Positions 37,854 through 50,148 of a stretch of 64,000 bases of DNA are shown piece by piece. Position 1 is the first letter of the stretch, and every line of letters starts with the position of its first letter. Position numbers and translations under genes: made by a program. The notes below the pieces were generated by a model. It searched no databases, was not told where the DNA came from, and saw only the letters and a program-made list of their open reading frames with translations. Source of the stretch: Massilia sp. TS11 (GTDB lineage: Bacteria > Pseudomonadota > Gammaproteobacteria > Burkholderiales > Burkholderiaceae_D); the NCBI RefSeq assembly GCF_022012445.1, contig NZ_JAKLTS010000001.1, positions 669,592 to 733,591 of the forward strand, in the 5' to 3' direction.

Positions 37854-37862
37854 TGTTAGAAT
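37854..37862 (+). promoter_or_regulatory. Extended -10 promoter before rpmF
   Basis: TGT-TAGAAT, an extended -10 element at 37854-37862, 27 bases before the rpmF start, with no good -35. Confidence 0.45.
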
Positions 37863-37889
37863 TTTAGAACTTAAGCATTAGGAGTCATC

Positions 37890-38072
37890 ATGGCTGTTCA
37901 ACAGAACAAGAAATCCCCGTCGAAGCGCGGCATGCACCGCTCGCACGACTTCCTCACCGCCCCGAACGTGGCCATCGAGCCGACCACGGGCGAAACCCAT
38001 CTGCGTCACCACATCAGCCCGAACGGCTTCTATCGTGGTCGCAAGGTCCTCAAGACCAAGAACGACGAGTAA
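37890..38072 (+). CDS. rpmF: 50S ribosomal protein L32
   Basis: A 60-residue L32 with the standard start [20 protein letters not shown]. It lacks the CxxC zinc pairs of the C+ form, so it is the zinc-independent type. AGGAG lies 8 bases upstream. A hairpin with a T-rich tail follows before plsX. Confidence 0.98.
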   Translation: MAVQQNKKSPSKRGMHRSHDFLTAPNVAIEPTTGETHLRHHISPNGFYRGRKVLKTKNDE

Positions 38073-38101
38073 TCGACGTCTCTGTACTGAGGCAAGACAA
38101 G

Positions 38102-38135
38102 GCGGTGCAACGTATCTGCGTAGCGCCGCTTTTTC
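38102..38135 (+). terminator. Terminator or attenuator between rpmF and plsX
   Basis: An imperfect 13-pair stem (38102-38114 with 38117-38129; one mismatch, two G-T pairs) followed by TTTTTC. Confidence 0.65.
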
Positions 38136-38178
38136 TTTGTGAGCATCGCCGGCTGCACGGCGGTTCACCAGCGGACAC

Positions 38179-39237
38179 ATGACAATTACAATTTCCATCG
38201 ACTGCATGGGCGGAGACCACGGCCCGGCAGTGACGATTCCCGCATCCCTTTCTTTCCTAAAACTCGAACAAACGGCCCGGCTGATCCTGGTCGGCAAGGA
38301 AGAAGCGATCCGCGCGGAGCTCAAGAAACACCACGCCGAGCAGGACCCGCGCCTGCAGATCCTGCATACGGATGAGGTTGTGGAAATGGACGACCCGATC
38401 GAGGTGGCGCTGCGCCGCAAGAAAGGGTCGTCGATGCGTAAAGCCATTGAACTGGTGCGCGACGGCGAAGCCCAGGCCTGTGTTTCGGCCGGCAACACCG
38501 GCGCCCTGATGGCCGTCTCGCGCTACGTGCTGAAAACCATGGCCGGCGTCGACCGCCCCGCCATCTGCTCGATCCTCCCCAACCGCAAGGACGGCCCGAC
38601 CTATACGCTCGATCTGGGCGCGAACGTCGACTGCGAGCCGCACCACCTGCACCAGTTCGCCATCATGGCCTCGGTGCTGGTGACGGCGCTCGAAGGCATT
38701 GAACGGCCGAGCATCGGCCTGCTGAATGTGGGGACCGAGGACATCAAGGGCAATGAGGTGGTCAAGGCCACGGCACGCCTGCTGCAGGCCGACCACGAAC
38801 GTGGCGCCCTGAACTTCTACGGCAATGTGGAAGGCAATGATATTTTCAAAGGCACGACCGACATCGTCGTCTGCGACGGTTTTGTCGGCAATGTCACGCT
38901 GAAGGCGATCGAAGGCCTGGCCCGCTTCATCAAGGAAGTGATGACCACGGAATTCAAGCGCAATCCGCTGACCATGCTCGGCGCCCTGATCGCCAAGGGC
39001 GCGCTGAATGCCATTTCGAAACGCCTGAATCCCTCGCGCTACAACGGCGCCAGCCTGCTCGGTCTGCGCGGCCTGGTCGTCAAGAGCCATGGCGGCGCCG
39101 ATGCCTATGCCTTCGAATGGGCGATCCGGCGCGCCTTCGAGGGGGCCAATCACAATCTGCTCGGCACCTTGGCCGCCAAGATCACCGAGCTCATGCCGCG
39201 CGATGCCGACCCGGCGCCGACGGGCATGCCCAACTGA
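38179..39237 (+). CDS. plsX: Phosphate acyltransferase PlsX
   Basis: A 352-residue PlsX, which converts acyl-ACP to acyl-phosphate for membrane phospholipid synthesis. The start [14 protein letters not shown] is characteristic, as are [19 protein letters not shown] and the late [18 protein letters not shown]. It leads into fabH and begins the fatty-acid cluster plsX-fabH-fabD-fabG-acpP-fabF. Confidence 0.97.
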   Translation: MTITISIDCMGGDHGPAVTIPASLSFLKLEQTARLILVGKEEAIRAELKKHHAEQDPRLQILHTDEVVEMDDPIEVALRRKKGSSMRKAIELVRDGEAQACVSAGNTGALMAVSRYVLKTMAGVDRPAICSILPNRKDGPTYTLDLGANVDCEPHHLHQFAIMASVLVTALEGIERPSIGLLNVGTEDIKGNEVVKATARLLQADHERGALNFYGNVEGNDIFKGTTDIVVCDGFVGNVTLKAIEGLARFIKEVMTTEFKRNPLTMLGALIAKGALNAISKRLNPSRYNGASLLGLRGLVVKSHGGADAYAFEWAIRRAFEGANHNLLGTLAAKITELMPRDADPAPTGMPN

Positions 39238-39251
39238 AGAGAATTCACGGG

Positions 39252-40238
39252 ATGACTTTGTACAGCAAAATTATTGGTACCGGCAGTTATCTCCCCGCCC
39301 AACGCGTCACCAACCAGGACCTGGCCGAACAACTGGCGGCCAAGGGCATCGAGACCTCGGACGAGTGGATCGTGACGCGCAGCGGCATCTCGGCGCGCCA
39401 CTACGCGGCGCCCGAACAGCAGTCGTCCGACCTGGGCGTGGAAGCGGCGCGCCGCGCGCTCGAGGCGGCCGGCCTGGCGCCGACCGATATCGACATGGTG
39501 ATCGTGGCCACGTCGACGCCCGACCACTACGGCAATTTCCCCAGCACGGCCTGTGTGGTCCAGCGCAAGCTGGGCATGCACAACCAGAGCGCCGCTTTCG
39601 ACGTCTCGGCGGTATGCTCGGGCTTCGTGTATGCGCTGAGCGTGGCCGATGCCTTCATCCGTTCGGGCCAGCATAAGAAAGTGCTGGTGATCGGCGCCGA
39701 AGTGTTCTCGCGCATTCTCGACTTTAACGACCGCACCACCTGCGTATTGTTCGGCGACGGCGCCGGCGCCATCGTGCTCGGCGCGTCCGACACGCCGGGC
39801 ATCCTGGCCAGCAAGCTGCACGCCGACGGCCGCCATGGCGACATCCTGTGCGTGCCCGGTCACCTGAACAATGGCGCCATCGCCGGCTCCAGCTATCTGT
39901 ACATGGACGGTCCGGCCGTGTTCAAGCTGGCCGTGTCGGTGCTCGAGCAGGTCGCCAACGAGGCCCTCGAACAGGCCGGTCTGCAGAAGGAAGACATCGA
40001 CTGGCTGATTCCGCACCAGGCCAATATCCGCATCATGAAGGGCACGGCCAAGAAGCTCGGCCTGCCCGAGGCGCGCATGGTCGTCACCGTGGATGAGCAC
40101 GGCAACACCTCGGCCGCCTCGATTCCGCTCGCCCTCGACGCCGCCGTGCGCGATGGGCGCGTGCAGCCGGCCCAGAAGGTCATGATGGAAGGCGTGGGCG
40201 GCGGCTTCACCTGGGGCGCCGTCCTGGTCCAGATGTAA
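39252..40238 (+). CDS. fabH: 3-oxoacyl-ACP synthase III
   Basis: A 328-residue KAS III, which starts fatty-acid chains from acetyl-CoA and malonyl-ACP. The Cys-His-Asn triad is in AVCSGF (Cys near 121), IPHQAN (His near 254) and HGNTSAAS (Asn near 284). ATG at 39252 with GGG just upstream gives the standard [15 protein letters not shown] start; the ORF is open further upstream only as a shadow of plsX. Confidence 0.97.
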   Translation: MTLYSKIIGTGSYLPAQRVTNQDLAEQLAAKGIETSDEWIVTRSGISARHYAAPEQQSSDLGVEAARRALEAAGLAPTDIDMVIVATSTPDHYGNFPSTACVVQRKLGMHNQSAAFDVSAVCSGFVYALSVADAFIRSGQHKKVLVIGAEVFSRILDFNDRTTCVLFGDGAGAIVLGASDTPGILASKLHADGRHGDILCVPGHLNNGAIAGSSYLYMDGPAVFKLAVSVLEQVANEALEQAGLQKEDIDWLIPHQANIRIMKGTAKKLGLPEARMVVTVDEHGNTSAASIPLALDAAVRDGRVQPAQKVMMEGVGGGFTWGAVLVQM

Positions 40239-40253
40239 GAAGAAGGAAACAAC

Positions 40254-41192
40254 ATGAGCAAATTCGCATTCGTATTCCCGGGCCAGGGTTCGCAGGCCAT
40301 CGGCATGCTCAATGGCTTTGCCGGCAATCCGGTCGTGGCCGACACCGTGGCCGAAGCCTCGGACGCCCTCGGCCTCGACCTGGGCAAGCTGATCGCCGAG
40401 GGCCCGAAGGAAGCCCTGGACCTGACCACCAATACCCAGCCCGTCATGCTGACCGCGGCCGTGGCCGTGTACCGCGCCTGGATCGCGGCCGGCGGCAAGG
40501 CCCCGCAGCTGGTGGCCGGCCACAGCCTGGGTGAATATTCGGCCCTGGTGGCCGCTGGTGTGATCGCCTTCCGCGACGCGGTGCCGCTGGTGCGCTTCCG
40601 CGCCCAGGCCATGCAGGAAGCGGTGCCGGTCGGGCAGGGCGGCATGGCCGTCGTGCTCGGTCTGGACGCCGAGGCCGTGCGTGCCGTCTGCGCCGAAGCG
40701 GCCGCGGCGGTGCCGGGCGAAGTGATCGAACCGGTCAACTTCAATGAGCCGACCCAGATCGTTATCGCCGGCCACAACGGCGCCCTCGAGAAAGCCTGCG
40801 AGATTGCCAAGGCCAAGGGCGCCAAGCGCGCGATGAAGCTGGCCGTGTCGGCGCCTTTCCATTCCTCGCTGCTCAAGCCGGCCTCGGACCGTCTGCGCGA
40901 GTACATGGCCGGGATCGCCTTCGCGCCGGCCCAGATCGATGTCATCAACAACGTCGATGTCGCCATCGTGCGCGATCCGGCCGCCATCCAGGATGCCCTG
41001 GTGCGCCAGGCCGCCGGCGCCGTGCGCTGGGTCGAAACCATGCAGAAGATGGCCGCCGAGGGCGTCAGCCAGGTGATCGAATGTGCGCCCAGCAAGGTGC
41101 TGATCGGCATGGCCAAACGCATTGACGGCAACCTCGCCGGTGAAGCCCTGGTCGACCAGGCTTCGCTCGAACGCGTGCTCGGCACGCTCTAA
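40254..41192 (+). CDS. fabD: Malonyl-CoA:ACP transacylase
   Basis: A 312-residue FabD, which loads malonate onto ACP. Motifs: FPGQGSQAIGM, TQPVMLTA, the nucleophile GHSLGEYSAL (Ser near 92), and SAPFHSSLL with the catalytic histidine. AAGAAGGAAA precedes the start, 15 bases after fabH. Confidence 0.98.
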   Translation: MSKFAFVFPGQGSQAIGMLNGFAGNPVVADTVAEASDALGLDLGKLIAEGPKEALDLTTNTQPVMLTAAVAVYRAWIAAGGKAPQLVAGHSLGEYSALVAAGVIAFRDAVPLVRFRAQAMQEAVPVGQGGMAVVLGLDAEAVRAVCAEAAAAVPGEVIEPVNFNEPTQIVIAGHNGALEKACEIAKAKGAKRAMKLAVSAPFHSSLLKPASDRLREYMAGIAFAPAQIDVINNVDVAIVRDPAAIQDALVRQAAGAVRWVETMQKMAAEGVSQVIECAPSKVLIGMAKRIDGNLAGEALVDQASLERVLGTL

Positions 41193-41212
41193 GACAACAA
41201 GAAGGAGTTCGC

Positions 41213-41947
41213 ATGAACCTCACGAATCAAGTGGCGCTGGTGACCGGCGCCTCGCGCGGCATCGGCAAGGCGATCGCGCTGGAACTGGTGCGCCAGGGCG
41301 CCAAAGTGGTCGGCACCGCCACCACCGAAGCCGGGGCCGAGGCCATCAGCGCCTATCTGGGCGAGCACGGCAAGGGCATGGTGCTGAACGTCACCAATGC
41401 CGAGCAGTGCGCGGCGGTCGTCGATGAAGTCAGCAAGACCTTCGGCAGCCTGTCGATCCTGGTCAACAATGCCGGCATCACCAAGGACCAGCTGGCCATG
41501 CGCATGAAGGACGAGGAGTGGGACGATGTGATCGCCACCAATCTGACGGCCGTCGGCCGCCTCGCGCGTCTGGTCCTGCGCGGCATGATGAAGGCGCGTC
41601 ACGGCCGCATCATCAATATCACCTCGGTGGTCGGCGCGGCCGGCAATCCGGGCCAGATGAATTACGCTGCCGCCAAGGCCGGCGTGGCCGGCATGACGCG
41701 CGCGCTGGCGCGCGAGATCGGCAGCCGCAATATCACGGTCAACTGCGTGGCCCCGGGCTTCATCGATACCGACATGACCAAGGTCCTGTCGGAGGAACAG
41801 CATGCGGGTCTGCTTGGTCAAATTCCTTTGGGCCGTCTCGGCCAACCGGAAGACATCGCCCATGCGGTGGCCTTCCTGGCCGGCCCCACGGCCGCCTACG
41901 TGACCGGCACCACGCTGCACGTGAACGGCGGCATGTTCATGAATTGA
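41213..41947 (+). CDS. fabG: 3-oxoacyl-ACP reductase
   Basis: A 244-residue short-chain dehydrogenase, NADPH-dependent. Cofactor motif GASRGIGKAI at 13-22, NNAG near 85, catalytic Ser in NITSVVG, Tyr/Lys in YAAAKAG near 148-154, and the C-terminal YVTGTTLHVNGGMFMN typical of FabG. AAGGAG lies upstream. Confidence 0.98.
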   Translation: MNLTNQVALVTGASRGIGKAIALELVRQGAKVVGTATTEAGAEAISAYLGEHGKGMVLNVTNAEQCAAVVDEVSKTFGSLSILVNNAGITKDQLAMRMKDEEWDDVIATNLTAVGRLARLVLRGMMKARHGRIINITSVVGAAGNPGQMNYAAAKAGVAGMTRALAREIGSRNITVNCVAPGFIDTDMTKVLSEEQHAGLLGQIPLGRLGQPEDIAHAVAFLAGPTAAYVTGTTLHVNGGMFMN

Positions 41948-42025
41948 GGGACGTAGGCGGGAAATCGTAGTAGCTTCGGCGCTGTAGGAAGCAGATGCCG
42001 AAAATCGTAACAAGGCGCGCAAACC

Positions 42026-42034
42026 TGCTAAAAT
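42026..42034 (+). promoter_or_regulatory. Extended -10 promoter of acpP
   Basis: TGC-TAAAAT at 42026-42034, 38 bases before the acpP start, in the 125-base gap after fabG. A separate acpP promoter is common because ACP is needed in large amounts. Confidence 0.5.
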
Positions 42035-42072
42035 GCGCGCACTTTCCGAATCACACACAATGGAGCCTTAAC

Positions 42073-42312
42073 ATGTCGGATATCGAACAACGCGTCAAAA
42101 AAATCGTTTCGGAGCAACTGGGCGTTGCAGAAGCAGACATCAAAACCGAATCCTCGTTCGTTGACGACCTCGGCGCTGACTCCCTGGACATCGTGGAACT
42201 GGTGATGGCCCTCGAAGACGAATTCGAGATGGAAATCCCGGACGACCAGGCTGAGAAGATCACCACCGTCAAACAAGCCATCGAGTACGCACAGGCCCAC
42301 GTCAAGGCCTAA
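42073..42312 (+). CDS. acpP: Acyl carrier protein
   Basis: A 79-residue acidic ACP. The 4'-phosphopantetheine serine is Ser37 in [10 protein letters not shown]. The start at 42073 gives the standard [12 protein letters not shown]; the longer open frame upstream lies in the leader. acpS, which attaches the prosthetic group, is at 53351. Confidence 0.99.
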   Translation: MSDIEQRVKKIVSEQLGVAEADIKTESSFVDDLGADSLDIVELVMALEDEFEMEIPDDQAEKITTVKQAIEYAQAHVKA

Positions 42313-42339
42313 GCCTTCGCAGGACTCTGGGAGAATCGC

Positions 42340-43587
<1,248 letters not shown>

Positions 43588-43591
43588 ACTT

Positions 43592-43626
43592 TCAGCGCCC
43601 CCTCCTGTCCTAGGAGAGGGCGCTGA
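43592..43626 (+). terminator. Long GC hairpin after fabF
   Basis: Fifteen-base arms (43592-43606 and 43612-43626) with a single mismatch and a 5-base loop, 4 bases after the fabF stop. There is no U-tract, so it may protect the fab mRNA 3' end or attenuate rather than terminate. Confidence 0.55.
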
Positions 43627-43707
43627 TGCATGGCGGCGGCGTGGCCCGCCGCGTGCAGCCCGGCATGGTGCCGGCGTCTCGATACTCAATCCCTGAGGTG
43701 CATCCTC

Positions 43708-44202
43708 ATGACGGTGATGACCGTCGTTGCCCCGTCGCGTCGGTTACGCGCGCTGGTGCTCGCCTTCGCCCTGTTGCTGCTGGGCGCGGGTCTGGCCTGC
43801 GCGCTCGGCGTGCTCGGCCCCTTGCGCTGGCCCTGGCTGGCGGGCGGGGCCTGCTTCGGCGCGTCCATGGCGCTCGTCGGCACGGTCTTGCCAGTGGGCA
43901 CGCCGCGCGTGTGCACGCCGCACGTGTGCATGCCGCGCCAGATTGAGCTAATCGCACCCGGCACGCTGCGCCTTTCGGTACAACCTCAGGACGGCGCCGC
44001 GCAGATCTGGCGTCTCGCGCCCGGCACCACGGTGTGGCCGGGCTTGCTTTTACTGGCCTTGCGCAATGCGCAGGGCGGCCGCCTGGCCGTCGCGCTGATG
44101 AGCGACAGCCTGGCCCCCGCCGATTTTCGCGTGCTCGCGCGTGCCTGTCTGGCATGCGCCACGCAAAAGGCGGGAACTTATTGCGATGAGCCAACTCTAT
44201 AG
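43708..44202 (+). CDS. YgfX-like small membrane protein
   Basis: A 164-residue protein with two adjacent hydrophobic segments (LRALVLAFALLLLGAGLACALGVL and WLAGGACFGASMALVGTVL, about 14-60) and a cytoplasmic tail with the pattern IELIAPGTLRLSVQ...LLLLALRN...LMSDSLAPADFRVLARACL. The layout and the final DSL...FR.L motif resemble YgfX/CptA-type proteins, which often lie between fabF and rpoE in betaproteobacteria. ATG at 43708 has GAGG upstream; ATG at 43717 is an alternative. It overlaps the chosen rpoE start by 17 bases. Confidence 0.6.
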   Translation: MTVMTVVAPSRRLRALVLAFALLLLGAGLACALGVLGPLRWPWLAGGACFGASMALVGTVLPVGTPRVCTPHVCMPRQIELIAPGTLRLSVQPQDGAAQIWRLAPGTTVWPGLLLLALRNAQGGRLAVALMSDSLAPADFRVLARACLACATQKAGTYCDEPTL

Positions 44203-44815
44203 GATGGTGGCAGTGACGACGGAACGCGAGTGTGATTCTTTGCTGGTGGCGCGGGTCCAGGGTGGGGACCGCCAGGCCTTCGACTTATTGGTCGCCAAGT
44301 ACCAGCGCCGGCTGATGCGCCTGGTGTCGCGCCTCGTGCACGACCCGGCCGAGGCGGAAGACGTGGTGCAGGAGACCTTTATCAAGGCGTATCGTGCGCT
44401 CGCGCATTTTCGCGGCGAGTCGGCCTTCTACACCTGGCTGTACCGGATCGGCATCAACACGGCCAAAAACGTGCTGGTGACGAATGGACGGCGCACGCCG
44501 AGCGCGGGCGATGCTGATCATGAACAAGCGGAGGGCTTTGAGGACGCCGACCAGCTGAGAGACATCAACACCCCCGAATCTCTGCTTGCAAGCAAGCAGA
44601 TCGCTTATACAGTGAATGCAGCGATGGACTCGCTGCCTTTGGAATTAAAAACGGCCATTGTGCTGAGAGAGATAGAAGGACTGAGTTACGAAGAGATATC
44701 GGAAATCATGTCGTGTCCGATCGGGACAGTGCGCAGCCGCATTTTTCGGGCGCGTGAGGTCATCGCCGAAAAGCTGCGGCCGCTGTTGGATGTTCCGGTT
44801 GACAAGAGGCGTTAG
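44186..44815 (+). CDS. rpoE: RNA polymerase sigma-E factor
   Basis: A 209-residue ECF sigma factor of the envelope-stress class. Region 2 reads AFDLLVAKYQRRLMRLVSRLVHDPAEAEDVVQETFIKAYRAL and FRGESAFYTWLYRIGINTAKN; region 4 reads LPLELKTAIVLREIEGLSYEEISEIMSCPIGTVRSRIFRAREVI. ATG at 44186 is chosen for length; ATG at 44204 and the ATG at 44141 are possible, and no start has a convincing ribosome site, which fits coupling to the overlapping YgfX-like gene. The segment 44560-44740 uses many rare AT-rich codons compared with its neighbours. Confidence 0.95.
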   Translation: MSQLYRMVAVTTERECDSLLVARVQGGDRQAFDLLVAKYQRRLMRLVSRLVHDPAEAEDVVQETFIKAYRALAHFRGESAFYTWLYRIGINTAKNVLVTNGRRTPSAGDADHEQAEGFEDADQLRDINTPESLLASKQIAYTVNAAMDSLPLELKTAIVLREIEGLSYEEISEIMSCPIGTVRSRIFRAREVIAEKLRPLLDVPVDKRR

Positions 44816-44833
44816 CTCTGGCGAAGTGAAAAC

Positions 44834-45151
44834 ATGGACACGAGTAAAAAAATTCGCGAGCACATATCTGCCCTCGGCGACGGCGAACTGCCGGACGAGG
44901 ATGTCGAATTAGGCCTGGCGGCCCTGCGCACCGAGGTCGGCGCGGCCGCCTGGCGCAGCTATCACCGCATCGGCGATGCGCTGCGCGCGGCCCCGGCGCC
45001 CGAGCTGAGCGCGGGCTTCGAGGCGGCCCTGGCCGCGCGTCTCGATCAGGAAACGCCGCCCCACAAGCCGGCCGCCCGCGCGCCGGCCGCACCTGCGTCC
45101 GAGGCCGACACGGCGGCGCCGCTGTCGGCCACCGGCCCGGCGGCCAGCTAG
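44834..45151 (+). CDS. rseA: Short anti-sigma-E protein (RseA N-domain only)
   Basis: A 105-residue protein. Residues 1-72 (KIREHISALGDGELPDEDVELGLAALRTEVGAAAWRSYHRIGDALRAAP) match the RseA/MucA N-terminal domain that binds sigma-E. The rest is an Ala/Pro-rich tail ending PLSATGPAAS. There is no transmembrane segment and no periplasmic domain, unlike E. coli RseA (216 residues), so the classical DegS/RseP cleavage relay is not obvious from this protein. No rseB follows; degP is next. The truncation is not explained by a visible frameshift. Confidence 0.8.
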   Translation: MDTSKKIREHISALGDGELPDEDVELGLAALRTEVGAAAWRSYHRIGDALRAAPAPELSAGFEAALAARLDQETPPHKPAARAPAAPASEADTAAPLSATGPAAS

Positions 45152-45238
45152 CGCAGGTGGCTGGCTCGCTTTCACTTCCGGTTTCGCTTACCATGGCGGG
45201 GCGCGCGCCGCGCGCCTGTGTAACTTTGCTCGTCCACA

Positions 45239-46690
45239 ATGAAATTTCTCCTCGGTAGCAAATCCCTTGCGGCGGTCCTGATCGCCGGCGCCGCTTGCGT
45301 GGCGCAGATGCCGGCCCAGGCGGCCGAACCGGCCGCCAGTCTGGTCAGCGGCCTGCCTGACTTCACCGATCTGATCGACAAGGTCAGTCCGGCCGTGGTG
45401 AACATCCGCACGACCGAGAAGGTTCAGCGCAACAATGCGCCGAGCGAGGAGGAAATGCAGGAATTCCTGCGCCGCTATTTCGGCGTGCCGGGGTCGCGCC
45501 AGAAACCGGCCCCGGACCAGAAGAAAAAGACGCCCCAGCCGCTGCCCGACGAGGAAGTCGACCGCGGTGTGGGCTCGGGCTTTCTGATCTCGGCCGACGG
45601 CTATGTGCTGACCAATGCCCACGTGGTCGACGGCGCCGACGATGTGATCGTCACCCTGACCGACCGCCGCGAACTCAAGGCCAAGGTGCTCGGCGCCGAC
45701 GAGCGCACCGACGTCGCCCTGCTGAAGGTCGAGGCCAAGGACCTGCCGCATCTGAGCAAGGGCGATTCGAACAAGATCCGCGTGGGCGAGTGGGTGATTG
45801 CGATTGGCTCGCCGTTCAACCTCGAAAACACGGTTACGGCCGGCATCATTTCGGCCAAGATGCGCGACACCGGCGACTATCTGCCCCTGATCCAGAGCGA
45901 TGTGGCTGTCAATCCCGGTAATTCGGGCGGCCCGCTGATCAATATGCGCGGCGAGGTGATTGGCATTACCTCGCAGATCGCCACCATCTCGGGCGGCTAC
46001 AACGGCATTTCCTTTGCCGTGCCGATCGACGAGGCCATGCGTGTGGCCGAGGAAATCAAAAAGAGCGGCAAAGTCACGCGCGGGCGCATCGGCGTGCAGA
46101 TCGGGGAAGTCTCGAAGGAAGTGGCCGAGGCCCTCGGCATGGGCAAGCTCAAAGGCGTGGAAGTGACCAATGTGGAGCAGGGCGGTCCGGCCGACAAGGC
46201 CGGCCTGCGCGTCGGCGACATCATCCTCAAGTTCAACGGCAACGTGATCGAAAAGACCACCGACCTGCCGCGTCTGGTCGGCAGCGCTGCCATCGGCAGC
46301 AAGGCGGCGCTGCAGATCTGGCGCCAGGGCGCGACCCGCGAGATGCAGGTGGCGATCGCCCTGGCCGACGAGGACAAGGCCAAGCGCGCCGGCAAGGCCA
46401 AGGCCGAGCCGGTCACGAATGCGCTCGGCCTCCAGGTCGGCGACCTCAACGAAGGCGAGCGCAAGGAACTCGGCATCAGCGGCGGCGTGCTGGTCGAGGC
46501 CGCCGATGGCGCTGCCGCGCGCGCCGGCATCGAGGAGGGCGATGTGATCTTGCAATTGAACAACACCGAGATCAAGGATGCTCACCAGTTCAATGCCCTG
46601 GTGGCCAAGCTGGACCCGAAAAAGGGTGTGGCCGTGCTCGTGCGGCGCGAGGACCAGACCCAGTTCCTCAGCATCCGTCCGCGCCAGTAA
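45239..46690 (+). CDS. degP: Periplasmic serine protease of the DegP/MucD type
   Basis: A 483-residue trypsin-like HtrA protease with a signal peptide (cleavage near AQA-AE, residue 29). Catalytic His in VLTNAHVVDG near 125, Asp in ERTDVALLKV near 155, Ser in NPGNSGGPLINMRG near 229. Two PDZ domains follow (about 280-370 and 395-480). It removes or refolds misfolded periplasmic proteins and is the usual last gene of the sigma-E operon. Confidence 0.95.
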   Translation: MKFLLGSKSLAAVLIAGAACVAQMPAQAAEPAASLVSGLPDFTDLIDKVSPAVVNIRTTEKVQRNNAPSEEEMQEFLRRYFGVPGSRQKPAPDQKKKTPQPLPDEEVDRGVGSGFLISADGYVLTNAHVVDGADDVIVTLTDRRELKAKVLGADERTDVALLKVEAKDLPHLSKGDSNKIRVGEWVIAIGSPFNLENTVTAGIISAKMRDTGDYLPLIQSDVAVNPGNSGGPLINMRGEVIGITSQIATISGGYNGISFAVPIDEAMRVAEEIKKSGKVTRGRIGVQIGEVSKEVAEALGMGKLKGVEVTNVEQGGPADKAGLRVGDIILKFNGNVIEKTTDLPRLVGSAAIGSKAALQIWRQGATREMQVAIALADEDKAKRAGKAKAEPVTNALGLQVGDLNEGERKELGISGGVLVEAADGAAARAGIEEGDVILQLNNTEIKDAHQFNALVAKLDPKKGVAVLVRREDQTQFLSIRPRQ

Positions 46691-46693
46691 GCC

Positions 46694-46945
46694 ATGCGTT
46701 TCACCCTGTATTCGCGCAGCTACTGCCACCTCTGCGAGGACATGCTGACGGCCCTGCTGGCCATGCAGACGGCACCCGGCCAGTTCACGGTCGAGGTCAT
46801 CGATGTCGACGCCGATCCGGCCCTGGTGGCGCGCTTCGACGAGCTGGTGCCGGTGCTGTTTGGCCGGCTCGATCAGCCCGAACTCTGTCATTATTTCCTC
46901 GACAAGCAGGCCGTGGCCGCCTATTTGGCCACGGCCGCGCCGTGA
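46694..46945 (+). CDS. Glutaredoxin-family protein
   Basis: An 83-residue thioredoxin-fold protein with a CHLC active site (RSYCHLCEDM, Cys11 and Cys14), then VEVIDVDADPALVARF and VPVLFGR with the cis-proline. It starts 3 bases after the degP stop. Its target is unknown; this type commonly accompanies degP-lepA in betaproteobacteria. Confidence 0.9.
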   Translation: MRFTLYSRSYCHLCEDMLTALLAMQTAPGQFTVEVIDVDADPALVARFDELVPVLFGRLDQPELCHYFLDKQAVAAYLATAAP

Positions 46946-46973
46946 AAAACGGACTTTTCACTCTGGAATGCGG

Positions 46974-46979
46974 TAAAAT
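46974..46979 (+). promoter_or_regulatory. Weak -10-like element before lepA
   Basis: TAAAAT 53 bases before the lepA start, in the 86-base gap after the glutaredoxin gene; no good -35. Confidence 0.3.
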
Positions 46980-47031
46980 GCCGGGTTTTCCAAGGCGCGC
47001 ACGGTCGCCTTCCACGGCATTGAATTCCTGA

Positions 47032-48821
<1,790 letters not shown>

Positions 48822-48825
<4 letters not shown>

Positions 48826-49736
48826 GCCTGCAAGCGCTGTTAGTCAATTTCCCCATGATCCTGTTCGTCGCGATGATCGTGACGGGCATCATCTGGTGCA
48901 TCGACACCTTCCACCTGGCCAAGCAGCGCCGCGCCGCCGCCGACGCCGCCCTGGCCGACTTCGACGCGCGCAATGCCAAGCTGGTTGCCGATGGCATCAA
49001 GGTCGACACCAGCAGCCGCAGCTCGATCGAAGCCGCGCTGCTGCGCCAGCCGACCTGGATCGAATACTCGGGCGCCTTCTTCCCCGTGATCGCGGCCGTG
49101 TTCGTGCTGCGTTCCTTCCTGTTCGAGCCCTTCAAGATCCCGTCCTCGTCGATGGTGCCGACCCTGCTCGTCGGCGATCTGATCGTCGTGAACAAGTTCA
49201 CCTATGGCATCCGCCTGCCGATCGTTAATAAGAAAATCATCGAAATTAACAATCCCCAGCGTGGCGACGTGATGGTGTTCAAATATCCGAACGATATGAG
49301 CCAGGATTACATCAAGCGCGTGATTGGCGTTCCTGGTGATAAAATTACGTACAAAAACAAGCGCCTAACGGTGAATGATAAAGAGGTTTCTTACACGCCC
49401 ATGGATGACTACCTGGACGAGGAGCGCCCGATCTATCACAAGCAGCTCACCGAAAACCTGAACGGGGTGCCGCACCGCATCCTCGTGACGGAGGGCGCAC
49501 CGACGGTTAACTTGGATGGCGTGCAACAGTTTCCTCAGCGTCAGGCTTGCGTCTACAATGAGGAAGGCTTCACCTGTATCGTTCCGGAAGGTAACTACTT
49601 CATGATGGGCGATAACCGCGATAACAGCCTCGACAGCCGTTACTGGGGTTTCGTGCCGGACGCTAACATCGTGGGCAAGGCGGTCGCCATCTGGATGAAC
49701 CTGGGCGATCCGAAGCGGATTGGCGGTATTCACTGA
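48822..49736 (+). CDS. lepB: Signal peptidase I
   Basis: A 304-residue membrane protease that cleaves signal peptides. Two N-terminal membrane segments (about 5-26 and 83-102), the serine motif [20 protein letters not shown] near 110-129, the lysine motif [12 protein letters not shown] near 166-177, and [16 protein letters not shown] near the end. The segment 49201-49560 is clearly poorer in G+C than the rest of the gene. It overlaps lepA and precedes the DUF4845 gene and rnc. Confidence 0.96.
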
Positions 49737-49750
49737 AAGGGCAAGGCGCA

Positions 49751-50137
49751 ATGAAACGTCTGAACACCATGTCGCAGCGCGGCATCTCCCTCTCCGGGCT
49801 GATTTTCGGCATCATCGGTCTGGCCCTGCTGGCCATCCTGGCGATGAAAGTGCTGCCCACGGTGGCCGAATACCGCGGCATCAAGGATGCCATCGTGCTG
49901 GCCAAGAATACCAATGGCTCGGTGCGCGATATGCAGCTGGCTTTCGACAAGCAGGCCGATATCAACAACATCAGTTCGATCACGGGCAAGGACCTGATGA
50001 TCACCAAGGACAATGGCGAGACCGACATCTCGTTCAGCTACGAAAAACGCATTGCCCTGTTTGGTAACGTGAGCCTGGTCATCGCCTATGAAGGCACGAC
50101 GGCAAAATCGGGCGTGGTCGCCGCCAAGCAGGAATAA
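49751..50137 (+). CDS. DUF4845 family membrane-anchored protein
   Basis: A 128-residue protein with one N-terminal hydrophobic helix ([25 protein letters not shown], about 10-34) of pilin-like appearance and a beta-rich exported domain ([22 protein letters not shown]). It belongs to DUF4845, a family regularly found between lepB and rnc; function unknown. Confidence 0.9.
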   Translation: MKRLNTMSQRGISLSGLIFGIIGLALLAILAMKVLPTVAEYRGIKDAIVLAKNTNGSVRDMQLAFDKQADINNISSITGKDLMITKDNGETDISFSYEKRIALFGNVSLVIAYEGTTAKSGVVAAKQE

Positions 50138-50148
50138 GACCCGACCCA

